From NCBI RefSeq assembly GCF_000424665.1, contig NZ_AUKI01000011.1, positions 186,001 through 250,000 on the forward strand: a DNA stretch of 64,000 nucleotides, read 5' to 3'. This DNA is from Salinimicrobium terrae DSM 17865. Lineage in GTDB: Bacteria; Bacteroidota; Bacteroidia; Flavobacteriales; Flavobacteriaceae. Shown here piece after piece: positions 16,975-26,627 of the stretch (the stretch's first letter is position 1; the number at the start of each line of letters is the position of its first letter). A program made the position numbers and the translations under genes. The notes under the pieces were generated by a model that did not search any database, was not told the DNA's origin, and saw only the letters and a list, made by a program, of their open reading frames with translations.

Positions 16975-18213
16975 ATGAAAACCATCTTTAAGAATATTAA
17001 ACAACTTATCCAGGTTCGGGAGGAAACTCTTAAGCCTCTAAAAGGCAGCGAAATGAAGGAGCTCCCGGTAATTGACGATGCCTGGTTACTTGTAGAGGAC
17101 GGTAAAATTGCGGACTTCGGAAAGATGCAGGATTTGCCCTTTTTTGAAGGAGTTTCTGAAATTGATGGCTCCGGAAAATTCCTGCTGCCGGGCTGGAACG
17201 ACTCTCATACTCATCTTGTTTATGCCGGAAATCGCGAACAGGAGTTCATAGATCGAATTAACGGACTAACTTATGAGGAAATAGCCGAAAAAGGCGGAGG
17301 TATCCTCAATTCGGCAAAAAAGCTACAGGAAACTTCTGAAGATGATCTCTACCTGCAATCGGCTAAACGTCTTGAGGAGGTGATCAAGATGGGAACCACT
17401 GCAATTGAAATAAAATCGGGTTATGGTTTAACTACCGAAGCAGAGTTGAAGATGCTAAGGGTAATAAGGAAATTAAAACAAAACTACGATCTGCCCATAA
17501 AAGCCACTTTCTTAGGAGCACATGCGATTCCGCCCGAATACAAAGATGATAAAGACGGTTATCTGGACCTGCTTATTAAGGAAATGATGCCAAAGATCGC
17601 TGACGAGGGGCTGGCTGAGTTCGTGGATATTTTCTGTGAAAAAGGCTATTTTTCAGTGGAAGATACTCATAGGGTTCTGGAGGCGGGTCAAAAATACGGT
17701 CTTACACCAAAAATACACGTCAACCAGTTTAATTCGATTGGCGGTATCAAAACCGCTGTGGAGCATAAAGCGCTCTCGGTAGATCATTTGGAAGTGATGG
17801 AACCCGATGATCTTGACGCTTTAGAAGACAGTGATACCATTCCTGTGGCACTTCCCTCCTGCTCGCTGTTCCTGGGGATTCCTTATACACCTGCAAGAGA
17901 AATACTCAACGCCGGTTTACCACTCGCCCTGGCCACAGATTACAATCCCGGGAGCACGCCAAACGGGAACATGAACCTCGTGATCTCACTGGCTTGTATA
18001 AAGATGAAAATGAATCCTGAAGAAGCTATTAATGCTGCCACCATTAATGCAGCTTACGCAATGAATATCCTCGACACCCATGGTAGTATAACCAAAGGAA
18101 AAGCCGCAAACCTTATCCTTACAGATGAGATCCCATCTTATGGATTCATGCCTTACTCCTTTGGTACCAACCATATCGACTCGATTTACATAAACGGAAA
18201 AAAGATTAAATGA
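16975..18213 (+). CDS. hutI: Imidazolonepropionase
   Basis: 412-residue amidohydrolase that opens imidazolone propionate to formimidoylglutamate in histidine degradation. Motifs: NDSHTHLVYAGNREQEF (metal-binding HxH), TAIEIKSGYGL, LGAHAIPPEY, HVNQFNSIGG (His) and LATDYNPGSTPNGN (Asp). The start ATG at 16975 begins MKTIFKNIKQL; an upstream TTG at 16918 would add 19 residues overlapping the palindrome and is unlikely. Overlaps hutG by four bases (ATGA). hutH and hutU are not in the window. Confidence 0.95.
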   Translation: MKTIFKNIKQLIQVREETLKPLKGSEMKELPVIDDAWLLVEDGKIADFGKMQDLPFFEGVSEIDGSGKFLLPGWNDSHTHLVYAGNREQEFIDRINGLTYEEIAEKGGGILNSAKKLQETSEDDLYLQSAKRLEEVIKMGTTAIEIKSGYGLTTEAELKMLRVIRKLKQNYDLPIKATFLGAHAIPPEYKDDKDGYLDLLIKEMMPKIADEGLAEFVDIFCEKGYFSVEDTHRVLEAGQKYGLTPKIHVNQFNSIGGIKTAVEHKALSVDHLEVMEPDDLDALEDSDTIPVALPSCSLFLGIPYTPAREILNAGLPLALATDYNPGSTPNGNMNLVISLACIKMKMNPEEAINAATINAAYAMNILDTHGSITKGKAANLILTDEIPSYGFMPYSFGTNHIDSIYINGKKIK

Positions 18214-19205
18214 GTCGGCTGAAATTTTATTCTGAAAGGCAGCTTTCCACTATGTTTTCTCCCAGGCCGGGGGAAACAAAACTGGGAGAAAAAATTAAGC
18301 TCGCCACAAATCTGGAAGACCTTGAAAAAACGGAAGCAGAATTTGTCATTTTTGGCATCCCCGAAGATATAGGGGTGCGGGCAAACTACGGCAATCCCGG
18401 AACTTCCAATGCTTGGGAAGCATTTTTAAAAGTTTTTCTCAATGTTCAGGAAAATCAACACAATTCAGGAGAAAATATTTTGCTGCTGGGTGAGATAAAT
18501 ACTTCAGAATTAATGCAAAAGGCAGGAAATATTGATGTGTCAGATCCTAATTATGTTCAGAAGCTGGGCGATCTAGTGGAACGGTTGGATTCCGCAGTAA
18601 GTGAGGTAGTCAAAAATGTCATTTCAGCAGGAAAATTTCCGGTGATAATTGGTGGAGGCCATAACAATGCCTACGGAAACCTAAAAGGTGCCTCCGAAGC
18701 TTTTGGTCACCGCATAAACGTTCTGAACATTGATGCTCATACCGATCTTCGAAGACTGGAGCATCGTCATAGCGGGAACGGCTTCAGCTATGCACTCAAA
18801 AATGGCTTTTTAGAGAAATATTCTGTATTTGGACTACACCAAAACTACACGCCACAGTACATTTTCGATGAAATGAATGCTTCCGAAGCACTTCATCACA
18901 GCTTGCTGGAAGAGCTTCCGAAGCAGCAGCGCCCAGCGGCATTTAAAGAGAATCTGGATTTCGTAAAAAAGGAGAAATTTGGACTGGAACTGGATTGTGA
19001 TGCAATCGCAAATTTCCCCAGCAGTGCAGTTTCTCCATCGGGTCTTAACCTGGAGGAAGCAAGAGCCCTCATAAAGGAAGTGGCCAAAGAAATAAATTGT
19101 TGTTATCTTCACATTTGTGAAGCAGTAGCAATTTCAAATTATTCTACCGGAAAAGCTTTGAGTTACCTGGTATTGGATTTTATAAAAGAGAAAACACATG
19201 CATGA
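18210..19205 (+). CDS. hutG: Formimidoylglutamase, arginase family
   Basis: 331 residues of the ureohydrolase fold, splitting formimidoylglutamate into glutamate and formamide. Manganese-binding motifs: GGGHNNAYGNL, NIDAHTDLRRLEHRHSG and ELDCDAIANFPSSAVSPSG. The start overlaps the hutI stop (ATGA), which ties it to histidine utilisation and supports the hutG call over agmatinase or arginase. Its 3' end overlaps the DUF1622 gene by eight bases. Confidence 0.9.
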   Translation: MSRLKFYSERQLSTMFSPRPGETKLGEKIKLATNLEDLEKTEAEFVIFGIPEDIGVRANYGNPGTSNAWEAFLKVFLNVQENQHNSGENILLLGEINTSELMQKAGNIDVSDPNYVQKLGDLVERLDSAVSEVVKNVISAGKFPVIIGGGHNNAYGNLKGASEAFGHRINVLNIDAHTDLRRLEHRHSGNGFSYALKNGFLEKYSVFGLHQNYTPQYIFDEMNASEALHHSLLEELPKQQRPAAFKENLDFVKKEKFGLELDCDAIANFPSSAVSPSGLNLEEARALIKEVAKEINCCYLHICEAVAISNYSTGKALSYLVLDFIKEKTHA

Positions 19206-19548
19206 AACTGTACAATATTACGTTGAATGGGCCGCCCTTATCATTGAAGTTGCGGGAGTATTGGTAATGGTCTTTGGTCCTTTTTTCGCCCTTTGGAGAT
19301 ATTTTTTCGACCAACATGAAGATGGCAGCAGCTACCGAACTTTTCGTCATGATCTTGGAAAAGCTATTTTATTAGGCCTTGAATTTCTTGTGGCGGGAGA
19401 CATTATTGCTACAGTTAGTACTGCGCCTACTATGGAAAATGTACTGGTTCTTGGGGTAATTGTACTTATAAGAACATTTTTAAGCCTTTCTTTACAGGTA
19501 GAACTTGAGGGCAAATGGCCCTGGCAAAAAAAGGAAATCGGGAGCTAA
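19198..19548 (+). CDS. DUF1622 small membrane protein
   Basis: 116 residues with about three membrane spans: ALIIEVAGVLVMVFGPFFAL, AILLGLEFLVAGDII and VLVLGVIVLIRTFLSL. The pattern RTFRHDLGKAILLGLEFLVAGDII is typical of DUF1622 proteins, whose function is unknown. It begins inside the end of hutG (8-base overlap) and is followed after 3 bases by the GNAT gene, so it is co-transcribed with the hut genes, though a link to histidine use is only inferred. Confidence 0.85.
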   Translation: MHETVQYYVEWAALIIEVAGVLVMVFGPFFALWRYFFDQHEDGSSYRTFRHDLGKAILLGLEFLVAGDIIATVSTAPTMENVLVLGVIVLIRTFLSLSLQVELEGKWPWQKKEIGS

Positions 19549-19551
19549 TAC

Positions 19552-20010
19552 ATGGAAATAATTTCATTTGAACCTAAATACGCAAAAGACTTCAAACAAC
19601 TTAATGTTGAATGGCTTGAAAAATATTTTTGGGTAGAGCCTCATGATGAAGAGGTACTGGGAAAACCGGAAAAATATATTATTGAACCCGGAGGCACTAT
19701 TTTTTTTGTCCGGGAGGACGAAAAGATAATTGGCACAGTTGCTTTAATGAAAATTGAGGACGGGATTTTTGAATTAACCAAAATGGCCGTTAGGCCGGCC
19801 GCACAAGGAAAGAGGATTGGTCAAAAGCTCATGCAGCATACTCTTGAATTCGCCCTCGGCAGAGGCTGGAAAAAGCTTATTATTTTTTCAAACCGAAAAT
19901 TAGAAAACGCAATCCACATCTATAAAAAATCTGGTTTTAAGGAAATTCCCATAGGTGAGAACAACCCTTATGCCCGGGGAGACATTAAAATGGAGCTTCT
20001 GCTTTCTTAA
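19552..20010 (+). CDS. GNAT-family N-acetyltransferase
   Basis: 152 residues with the GNAT fold: IGTVALMKIEDGIFELTKMAVRPAAQGKRIGQKL contains in order beta4, the acetyl-CoA-binding V..xxQGxRIG loop and the following helix; NAIHIYKKSGFKEI is the usual C-terminal motif. Acceptor substrate unknown. It follows the DUF1622 gene by 3 bases and ends the hutI-hutG run. Confidence 0.88.
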   Translation: MEIISFEPKYAKDFKQLNVEWLEKYFWVEPHDEEVLGKPEKYIIEPGGTIFFVREDEKIIGTVALMKIEDGIFELTKMAVRPAAQGKRIGQKLMQHTLEFALGRGWKKLIIFSNRKLENAIHIYKKSGFKEIPIGENNPYARGDIKMELLLS

Positions 20011-20036
20011 AGTACTATTAAACTGATGGCGAAAAG

Positions 20037-20069
20037 TTTCAGTTTTAATTAGTTTTAACCAAACTGAAA
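20037..20069. promoter_or_regulatory. Perfect inverted repeat in front of the MBL lipoprotein gene
   Basis: TTTCAGTTT (20037-20045) and AAACTGAAA (20061-20069) are exact inverted copies separated by 15 bases, ending 3 bases before the ATG at 20073. It could be an operator, a leader hairpin masking the start, or the end of the previous transcript; there is no T-run. Confidence 0.5.
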
Positions 20070-20072
20070 ATT

Positions 20073-20870
20073 ATGAAACGAATTTTACTACTTTTTATAG
20101 TCACTGTTATTACGTTTTCCTGTAAGGATGAAAAACGGGCAATTCCTGCCGTTACCGGGGAAGACGTTATGGAAGGAGATACGGAAGCCACTGCTGATAT
20201 TTCCGAAATCGATATTAATCCAATTTCTCACGCTACGGCTGTAATTAATTGGGGAGAGACCACTATTTACCTCGACCCGGTGGGAGGTGCCGAAGCCTTT
20301 GACGGAATGGATGAGCCAGATATGGTATTGATCACCCATACTCATGGCGACCACCTGGACGCAGAAACCCTTGCGGGACTAAATCTTGGAAATATCTCAA
20401 TCATTGCCCCACAAGCTGTAAAAGATGAACTACCCGATTCCCTGGCTACTAAAGTAACCCTTATGAGTAATGGCGAGACTCTCGCTCAAAGCGGGATCTC
20501 CATTGAAGCCATTCCAATGTACAATCTCCGCGAAGAAGCTCTGCAATACCACCCTAAAGGAGTTGGAAATGGTTATGTACTTGAAAAGGATGGCCAGCGA
20601 CTTTATATTGCCGGTGACACAGAGGATATTCCTGAAATGAGAAATCTGCAAAACATAGACATCGCGCTGGTACCAATGAACTTACCTTACACCATGCCTG
20701 TTGACGCAGCAGCAGATGCTGTTATAGAATTTGCACCGGAAATAGTATATCCCTATCATTTTCGCGGACAAGATGGAAAAGCCGATGTCGAAAAATTTAA
20801 ACAGTTGGTCAACGAAGGCAACAGTAATGTGGAAGTTGTTCTAGCTAATTGGTATCCTGATGAATCATAA
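20073..20870 (+). CDS. Lipoprotein MBL-fold metal-dependent hydrolase
   Basis: 265 residues. N-terminal signal with lipobox (LLLFIVTVITFSCKDEK) places it at the outer membrane or periplasm. The beta-lactamase-fold motif is ITHTHGDHLD (zinc ligands), followed by YIAGDTEDIPEM (Asp) and YPYHFRGQDG near the C-terminus (His). It is related to the UPF0173/UlaG-like hydrolases, of which a cytoplasmic example is encoded at 34923. Substrate unknown. Ends at a clear terminator. Confidence 0.88.
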   Translation: MKRILLLFIVTVITFSCKDEKRAIPAVTGEDVMEGDTEATADISEIDINPISHATAVINWGETTIYLDPVGGAEAFDGMDEPDMVLITHTHGDHLDAETLAGLNLGNISIIAPQAVKDELPDSLATKVTLMSNGETLAQSGISIEAIPMYNLREEALQYHPKGVGNGYVLEKDGQRLYIAGDTEDIPEMRNLQNIDIALVPMNLPYTMPVDAAADAVIEFAPEIVYPYHFRGQDGKADVEKFKQLVNEGNSNVEVVLANWYPDES

Positions 20871-20893
20871 GTAACCTACTTTTAGAATAATTT

Positions 20894-20918
20894 AACCCGC
20901 TTTTTAGCGGGTTTTTTA
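20894..20918 (+). terminator. Intrinsic terminator after the MBL lipoprotein gene
   Basis: Stem AACCCGC / GCGGGTT, 6-base loop, T6. Located about 24 bases after the stop. Confidence 0.92.
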
Positions 20919-20945
20919 TTGTCTGGTAAATCAATATAATCTCCA

Positions 20946-21009
20946 TAAAGTTTTTGCAATGGCCGTTTTCAAATGTTGATTTTATGGAAATTTCTTAAAG
21001 TTTTTGTAA
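20946..21009. promoter_or_regulatory. Direct repeats TAAAGTTTTTGYAA upstream of the propeller kinase
   Basis: TAAAGTTTTTGCAA (20946-20959) and TAAAGTTTTTGTAA (20996-21009) are 50 bases apart, about five helical turns. The second copy includes the candidate -33 box. The arrangement suits binding of a regulator, possibly the LuxR-type regulator encoded at 24158. Confidence 0.45.
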
Positions 21010-21035
21010 ATTTTACTCTCAAATAATTAGTTTTA
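21003..21035 (+). promoter_or_regulatory. Candidate promoter of the propeller kinase
   Basis: TTTG (21003-21006), 21 bases, TAGTTTTA (21028-21035; seven of eight to TAnnTTTG). ATG at 21055 lies 19 bases on. Confidence 0.5.
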
Positions 21036-21054
21036 AAGCTTCCAAACCTTTAGA

Positions 21055-24000
21055 ATGGGTAAACCTATACTTGTAATTTTTTGCGTTATATCTACTCTAA
21101 CCGGATGGTCCCAGGAATCCGGGCTTGCCCTCCTCGATACCATAACTGTATCTCACATCGCACAGAAGCAAGGACTTTCTCAACTCAACGTTCTCCAATT
21201 TGATTTTGATGAAAACGGTTATCTCTGGGCAGGAACAGAAGACGGACTTAACAGGTTTAATGGTTATAGCATGAAAACATTTTCCCAAAATAACCAGGTC
21301 GGTGTTGGACTCACAGATGATCATATTCGTGGCCTCCTATATACTAATGACACTCTTTGGCTGGGAACCAATACCCATTCTGTGCAAGCCTATATTCCCT
21401 CACAGGATAGATTCATACATTTTAGGAAAAATAAAAAAATAGCTGCAGACCCGTCTCTTAGCTATGCACATGGTGTATATGAAATTGATAGAAATTATAT
21501 ACTTATAAGTACACTAAAAAACTGCATTTTGATTGACAGGAGGTCAAATGAAATAAATACCATTCCCTTACCCAAAACTACAGCCAACGATTATGTTCTT
21601 GGTCTTATAAAACATACAGATAATGATATATGGCTGGGAACTTACTTCAATGGTGTTTTAAACCTGGATCTTAACCAGATGACCATTGAAGATATACCTA
21701 ATTTTGATATTTTAGATAACAATCCGGTATATGCCTTTCAACCTAATAAGAATCAACAAATTCTTATTGGTACTGAAAAAGGTCTTTTTAACTATTCCCG
21801 TTCCGCAGGAAAACTGGAAATTATAGATCAGTCTGGTGAAGAAGCTGGCATTCGTCATTTTTTTAATTGGAACAGTGATTATTACCTCCTGGGTTCAACA
21901 AATGGTTTGAAGTTTCTTAACAAGGAATCATATGAGTCTAATCCTGTAGTACTGGCAGGATTTGAAAAGGAAATATATTCCCCCGTGGAAATACTACAAA
22001 TCAAGAGGGATTCGACCAATGGAATATGGATGGCTTCTCAGGGTAAGGGAATGTTCTATTATCATCCTGCCCGACAAAAATTCACTCCTAAACGCATTGA
22101 CCTTAAAAATGAGCCGGAAAAGGATTACATAAGTATTTTCAATTTTCTAAGAGAGAAGCAAACATTGTGGATGACCACCACAATAGGTTATGTAAAACAC
22201 GATTTAAATGCAGGTACTTACGAATTGTACCGTACCGACAGGTTGGGTTATACCCTTGTAAAAGATATGCAGGGCCAAATTTGGGGAGGAGGATTTAATC
22301 AGGGGCTTGAAAAATACAACAGACAGCAAGACATTTTTAAAGAAGTTACCCATTTGACCCAAATTCCGGACAGAGATGTGGCTGAAATCATCCCTCTGTC
22401 AAAAGACAGTATATGGGTGAGCACCTGGTCTTCCGGGATTTTCTCTGTAGATCCACAAACTTTTAAATCCCATCCCGTAAAAATTAATGGAAAAGAACTT
22501 CACAGATCCCGCGCCTCATTTCTTGGGGAGGACGGAGCTATTTGGCTGGGAGCAGACGACGGACTTTATCGCATCACCAGGGAGACTACAAGTAAATATG
22601 AGCATGATCCCGACTCACCAAGTTCTTTAAGTAATAACAGGGTTTTTAGTATTGCGCAGGATAATAACAATAACCTTTGGATTGGAACGGCAAAAGGATT
22701 GAACAAATTGGATCTCAAGACCAACATCATAACTCAATACCTTGAACAGCCGGGATTGCCCAATGATTTTATTTATGGAGTTCTTTCCGACAACAATAAT
22801 GATATATGGGTAAGCACCAACCACGGGTTATCCAGACTTGAACCGGACACAGAAAGGTTCACAAATTTCACTGAACAGGACGGACTTCAAAACAATGAAT
22901 TTAATGGCAAGGCAGCCTATAAAGATAGCCTGGATTATCTTTATTTCGGCGGAATGAATGGTTTTAATATATTTCATGCAGACAGTATTCCGGTGAACAA
23001 TTATGTAGGTAAAACTATTATTGAGAATGTGGAACTTTTCGGAAAACCTTTAGATCAGAATATTATTTATACTGATACAATCTCCTTTGATCACGATGAA
23101 AATGTAATTACATTTAATTATACCTCACTTAATTTTCTTCTTCCGGAAAAAAACCGATACCAATTTAAGATGCTGGGATTTGACAAGGAGTGGCGGCCTG
23201 TGACTAAAGAGCGAACTACTACTTATACGAACTTGAATCTTGGCACCTATAAATTTATGGTTAAAGGCAGTAACAATGACCTCAAATGGGGTAAACATGA
23301 TTCCCTCGTTTTAACTATACGTGCACCATGGTATGAAACTACCTACTTCAGAGTGTTACTTGTATTAGTTCTTTTACTTTTAATTACTTCTATCTACTTC
23401 TATAGGTATAATCAGAAAAAAGCCGAAAACCTGCGCCTGCACAAAATGGTAGAAGGTAGAACGGCCGAATTAAGAAGGTCCAACGAAGATCTTAGTGAGG
23501 CTATAAATCTTGCGCAGGAGCAAAAGGACAATATTGCTTTTCTTATGCAGGAGTTAAATCACCGGGTAAAGAATAATCTTCAGCTTATTGCCAGTTTATT
23601 GGATATTCAGAAGGAAAGTATTAGTGATGAACTGGCGAAAGATAATTTGCAGACTGCCCAAAACCGACTTTTTACTATTGCAACGATCCATGACCTGCTG
23701 AGTGCGAAAAGACCTGGGGAGTTTTTTAGGTTAGATCAATTCATTTCAACACTCGCCAATGAACTTATTCTTTTCATGGATGAAGGAGTACACCTGGATT
23801 TTGATCTTGAAGTACTTGAAGTACACAAAAAATGTATTACTCCTCTGGGGATCATAATAAATGAACTTGTAACCAACACCTTAAAACATGCATTTCATAC
23901 CAATGATGAAAACAAAAAAATCCATATATCCCTCTCCACAGAGGACGAAAAAATCAGACTGGAATATTCAGATAATGGTAAGGGAATACCAAAAAATACC

Positions 24001-24123
24001 AGAAACAAAGACAATTCACTGGGGTTGAACCTTATAGAAAATTTAGCCCACCAGTTAAAGGGTGACTTAGAGATTGAGGAGGTACCTAAAGGAACAAGGA
24101 TTATTATCAGGTTTAAGTGCTGA
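21055..24123 (+). CDS. Two-component-regulator-propeller sensor kinase with HisKA_2 domain
   Basis: 1022 residues. A signal peptide (ending GWSQ) leads into a periplasmic sensor of two seven-bladed propellers built from Reg_prop repeats (LWAGTEDGLNRFN, LWIGTAKGLNKLD, IWVSTNHGLSRLE), then a Y_Y_Y domain (NRYQFKMLGFDKEW), one membrane span (about 760-780, VLLVLVLLLLITSIYFY), a coiled coil, a HisKA_2 domain with ELNHRVKNNLQLIASLL and an ATPase domain with IINELVTNTLKHAF. Unlike the hybrid SusR-type systems it has no receiver or AraC domain; the output is the separate regulator just downstream. The ligand is not deducible, often an oligosaccharide in relatives. Confidence 0.93.
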   Translation: MGKPILVIFCVISTLTGWSQESGLALLDTITVSHIAQKQGLSQLNVLQFDFDENGYLWAGTEDGLNRFNGYSMKTFSQNNQVGVGLTDDHIRGLLYTNDTLWLGTNTHSVQAYIPSQDRFIHFRKNKKIAADPSLSYAHGVYEIDRNYILISTLKNCILIDRRSNEINTIPLPKTTANDYVLGLIKHTDNDIWLGTYFNGVLNLDLNQMTIEDIPNFDILDNNPVYAFQPNKNQQILIGTEKGLFNYSRSAGKLEIIDQSGEEAGIRHFFNWNSDYYLLGSTNGLKFLNKESYESNPVVLAGFEKEIYSPVEILQIKRDSTNGIWMASQGKGMFYYHPARQKFTPKRIDLKNEPEKDYISIFNFLREKQTLWMTTTIGYVKHDLNAGTYELYRTDRLGYTLVKDMQGQIWGGGFNQGLEKYNRQQDIFKEVTHLTQIPDRDVAEIIPLSKDSIWVSTWSSGIFSVDPQTFKSHPVKINGKELHRSRASFLGEDGAIWLGADDGLYRITRETTSKYEHDPDSPSSLSNNRVFSIAQDNNNNLWIGTAKGLNKLDLKTNIITQYLEQPGLPNDFIYGVLSDNNNDIWVSTNHGLSRLEPDTERFTNFTEQDGLQNNEFNGKAAYKDSLDYLYFGGMNGFNIFHADSIPVNNYVGKTIIENVELFGKPLDQNIIYTDTISFDHDENVITFNYTSLNFLLPEKNRYQFKMLGFDKEWRPVTKERTTTYTNLNLGTYKFMVKGSNNDLKWGKHDSLVLTIRAPWYETTYFRVLLVLVLLLLITSIYFYRYNQKKAENLRLHKMVEGRTAELRRSNEDLSEAINLAQEQKDNIAFLMQELNHRVKNNLQLIASLLDIQKESISDELAKDNLQTAQNRLFTIATIHDLLSAKRPGEFFRLDQFISTLANELILFMDEGVHLDFDLEVLEVHKKCITPLGIIINELVTNTLKHAFHTNDENKKIHISLSTEDEKIRLEYSDNGKGIPKNTRNKDNSLGLNLIENLAHQLKGDLEIEEVPKGTRIIIRFKC

Positions 24124-24157
24124 GCTTCACGAATAAATTAAATATAAATCTGTGATT

Positions 24158-24754
24158 ATGAATAGAATTCTAATAATTGAAGATGAAATAATTATAGCAG
24201 AAAGCCTCAGGATTTTCCTGTTAAGAAATTCCTATGAAGCAATTATTTCATCAAATGCCGAAAGAGCCATAGAAAACCTGGAGAATGAACAATTTGACGG
24301 GGTGATATGCGATATAAACCTTCAGGAAAAAATTAATGGAATTGAAATTATTCAGAAGTTTCACCAGCTGGATCAACACGGACCGGTGATTTTCTTAACA
24401 GCTTATTCAAATCCACAGGTTATGGAAAATGCAGAAGCTGTTACGCCCTATGCTTATATTATTAAACCATTTAATAATCAACAATTATTGACTACCCTCA
24501 AATTAGCCATAAAAAACAGAGAAGCATTATCTCCACCGGCAACAGATCCTACGTTAACTGAGCAACTGAGCAAACGCGAAATTGAGATCCTGCAATCTTT
24601 GGCAACAGGAAAAACGAACAAGGTTATTGGAAAAGAATTATGTATATCAAAATTTACTGTTGATACTCATGTAAAAAATATAAAGGAAAAACTTCAGCTG
24701 AATAAAAAAGGGGAATTAATAAGGTTCGTCCTTTCAAACCGACTAGAATCCTGA
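24158..24754 (+). CDS. Response regulator with LuxR-type HTH
   Basis: 198 residues. REC domain with acidic pocket IIEDE, phospho-acceptor in VICDINL (Asp about 53), FLTAYS and YIIKPF (Lys); C-terminal LuxR/NarL helix-turn-helix with SKREIEILQSLATGKTNKVI and SKFTVDTHVKNIKEKL. Thirty-four bases downstream of the propeller kinase, its obvious partner. An in-frame GTG at 24152 adds only two residues; ATG 24158 is preferred. Target genes unknown, though the direct repeats at 20946 and 20996 are candidates. Confidence 0.92.
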   Translation: MNRILIIEDEIIIAESLRIFLLRNSYEAIISSNAERAIENLENEQFDGVICDINLQEKINGIEIIQKFHQLDQHGPVIFLTAYSNPQVMENAEAVTPYAYIIKPFNNQQLLTTLKLAIKNREALSPPATDPTLTEQLSKREIEILQSLATGKTNKVIGKELCISKFTVDTHVKNIKEKLQLNKKGELIRFVLSNRLES

Positions 24755-24834
24755 ACCTGACCAAAAAAAATTATCCACTATTAGCCTAAAAATTTTATCA
24801 GACAATAATGGATAATTTGAAAAATGGTAGCTTT

Positions 24835-26523
24835 TTAACGCACCAGTTTTTTGTACTTTATTCTTTTTGGTGCAACGTCTCCAAGACGTTTCTTTTTATT
24901 CTCTTCATATTCCGAGAAGCTGCCTTCAAAGAAATAAACTTCAGAGTTTCCTTCAAATGCAAGAATGTGTGTACATACCCTGTCCATGAACCAACGGTCG
25001 TGGGAGATGATCACCGCGCAGCCTGCAAAATTTTCCAATCCTTCTTCAAGAGCCCGTAAGGTATTTACATCAAGGTCATTGGTAGGCTCATCCAACAGGA
25101 GTACGTTGCCTTCTTCTCTTAGAGTCATGGCAAGATGTAGCCTGTTTCTTTCCCCACCGGAAAGTTTACTAACCTTTTTATTTTGTTCACTTCCGCTGAA
25201 GTTAAATCGACTCAAATATGCTCTGGAATTTACCTGGCGGCCACCCATCATAACCAGCTCCTGCTCATCACTAAAGTTCTGCCAAATGGTTTTCTCGGGA
25301 TCAATGTTGGTGTGGCTTTGATCCACATAGGCGATCTTTGCTGTTTCTCCCACGTCAAAAGTTCCTTTGTCGGGGTCTTCCTCGCCCATTATCATTTTAA
25401 AGATTGTAGTTTTACCGGCACCGTTAGGTCCAATAATACCTACTATTCCCGCTTGCGGAAGTTTAAAATTCAGATCCTCATAAAGAAGTTTGTCTCCAAA
25501 AGCTTTACTCACTCCCTTTGCTTCTATAACATTCGTTCCCAAGCGTGGCCCATTAGGAATATAGATCTCCAGCTGCTCATCCATTTGCTTCTGATCCTGA
25601 CTCATGAGCTTATCATAATTATTTAGACGGGCTTTCTGCTTTGCCTGTCTTCCTTTTGGAGCCATTCGTGACCATTCAAGCTCCCGCTCCAATGTTTTTT
25701 GACGTTTGCTCGCCTGCTTTTGTTCCTGTGCAAGTCGTTTTGCTTTTTGATCAAGCCATGAGGAGTAATTTCCTTTCCATGGAATACCTTCTCCTCGATC
25801 AAGTTCTAGGATCCAGCCTGCCACGTTGTCCAGAAAATAACGGTCGTGAGTCACTGCGATCACAGTTCCTTTATACTGCTGAAGGTGTTGTTCCAGCCAT
25901 AGAACAGATTCTGCATCAAGATGGTTAGTAGGCTCATCAAGCAGCAATACATCGGGTTCCTGAAGCAGGAGGCGACAAAGTGCTACCCTTCTTCTTTCCC
26001 CACCGGAAAGTACTCCGATTTTTTTATCAGACTCTGGAGTTCTAAGAGCATCCATGGCGATCTCAAGCTTAGTATCCAGTTCCCAGGCATTACTTGCATC
26101 AATTTTGTCCTGAAGTTCAGCCTGTTTATCCATAAGCTTTTGCATCTTATCGGGATCCTCATAGACTTCGGGCAGGCCAAACATATCATTGATCTTGTTA
26201 TATTCTTCAAGAATAGCAACAGTTTCAGCCGCGCCTTCCTTAACTACTTCAAGAACAGTTTTTTCATCGTCCAGTTCCGGCTCCTGTTCCAGCATACCAA
26301 CTGTATATCCGGGAGCAAACACTACATCACCCTGATAATTTTTTTCTTTTCCTGCTATGATCTTCAAAAGAGTGGATTTACCGGAACCATTAAGTCCCAG
26401 GATGCCAATCTTGGCTCCATAAAAGAAGCTTAAGTAAATATTTTTTAAAACCGGTGTATTCTCTCCTTTGTATGTCTTCGTTAACCCCGACATGGAGAAA
26501 ATTACTTTCTTATCATCTGCCAT
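24835..26523 (-). CDS. ettA: Energy-dependent translational throttle protein EttA (ABC-F)
   Basis: 562 residues, two ABC ATPase domains in one chain without membrane segments. First Walker A GLNGSGKST and signature LSGGERRR; second Walker A GPNGAGKTT and signature LSGGERNR; the linker between them is rich in Lys/Arg (QASKRQKTLERELEW). N-terminal KVIFSMSGLTKTYKG and the C-terminal EENKKKRLGD are EttA-like. EttA binds the ribosomal E site and couples translation to the ATP/ADP ratio. Stand-alone gene. Confidence 0.94.
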   Translation of the reverse strand: MADDKKVIFSMSGLTKTYKGENTPVLKNIYLSFFYGAKIGILGLNGSGKSTLLKIIAGKEKNYQGDVVFAPGYTVGMLEQEPELDDEKTVLEVVKEGAAETVAILEEYNKINDMFGLPEVYEDPDKMQKLMDKQAELQDKIDASNAWELDTKLEIAMDALRTPESDKKIGVLSGGERRRVALCRLLLQEPDVLLLDEPTNHLDAESVLWLEQHLQQYKGTVIAVTHDRYFLDNVAGWILELDRGEGIPWKGNYSSWLDQKAKRLAQEQKQASKRQKTLERELEWSRMAPKGRQAKQKARLNNYDKLMSQDQKQMDEQLEIYIPNGPRLGTNVIEAKGVSKAFGDKLLYEDLNFKLPQAGIVGIIGPNGAGKTTIFKMIMGEEDPDKGTFDVGETAKIAYVDQSHTNIDPEKTIWQNFSDEQELVMMGGRQVNSRAYLSRFNFSGSEQNKKVSKLSGGERNRLHLAMTLREEGNVLLLDEPTNDLDVNTLRALEEGLENFAGCAVIISHDRWFMDRVCTHILAFEGNSEVYFFEGSFSEYEENKKKRLGDVAPKRIKYKKLVR

Positions 26524-26627
26524 AAAATATTATTTTTCATTTCTGAAGGTAAAAACCTTTCTAATTTTATTTCTAAACAAATATCCAAAATTTTAAGCTT
26601 GATTGAAGAAATGCCCGTCAATTTAAT

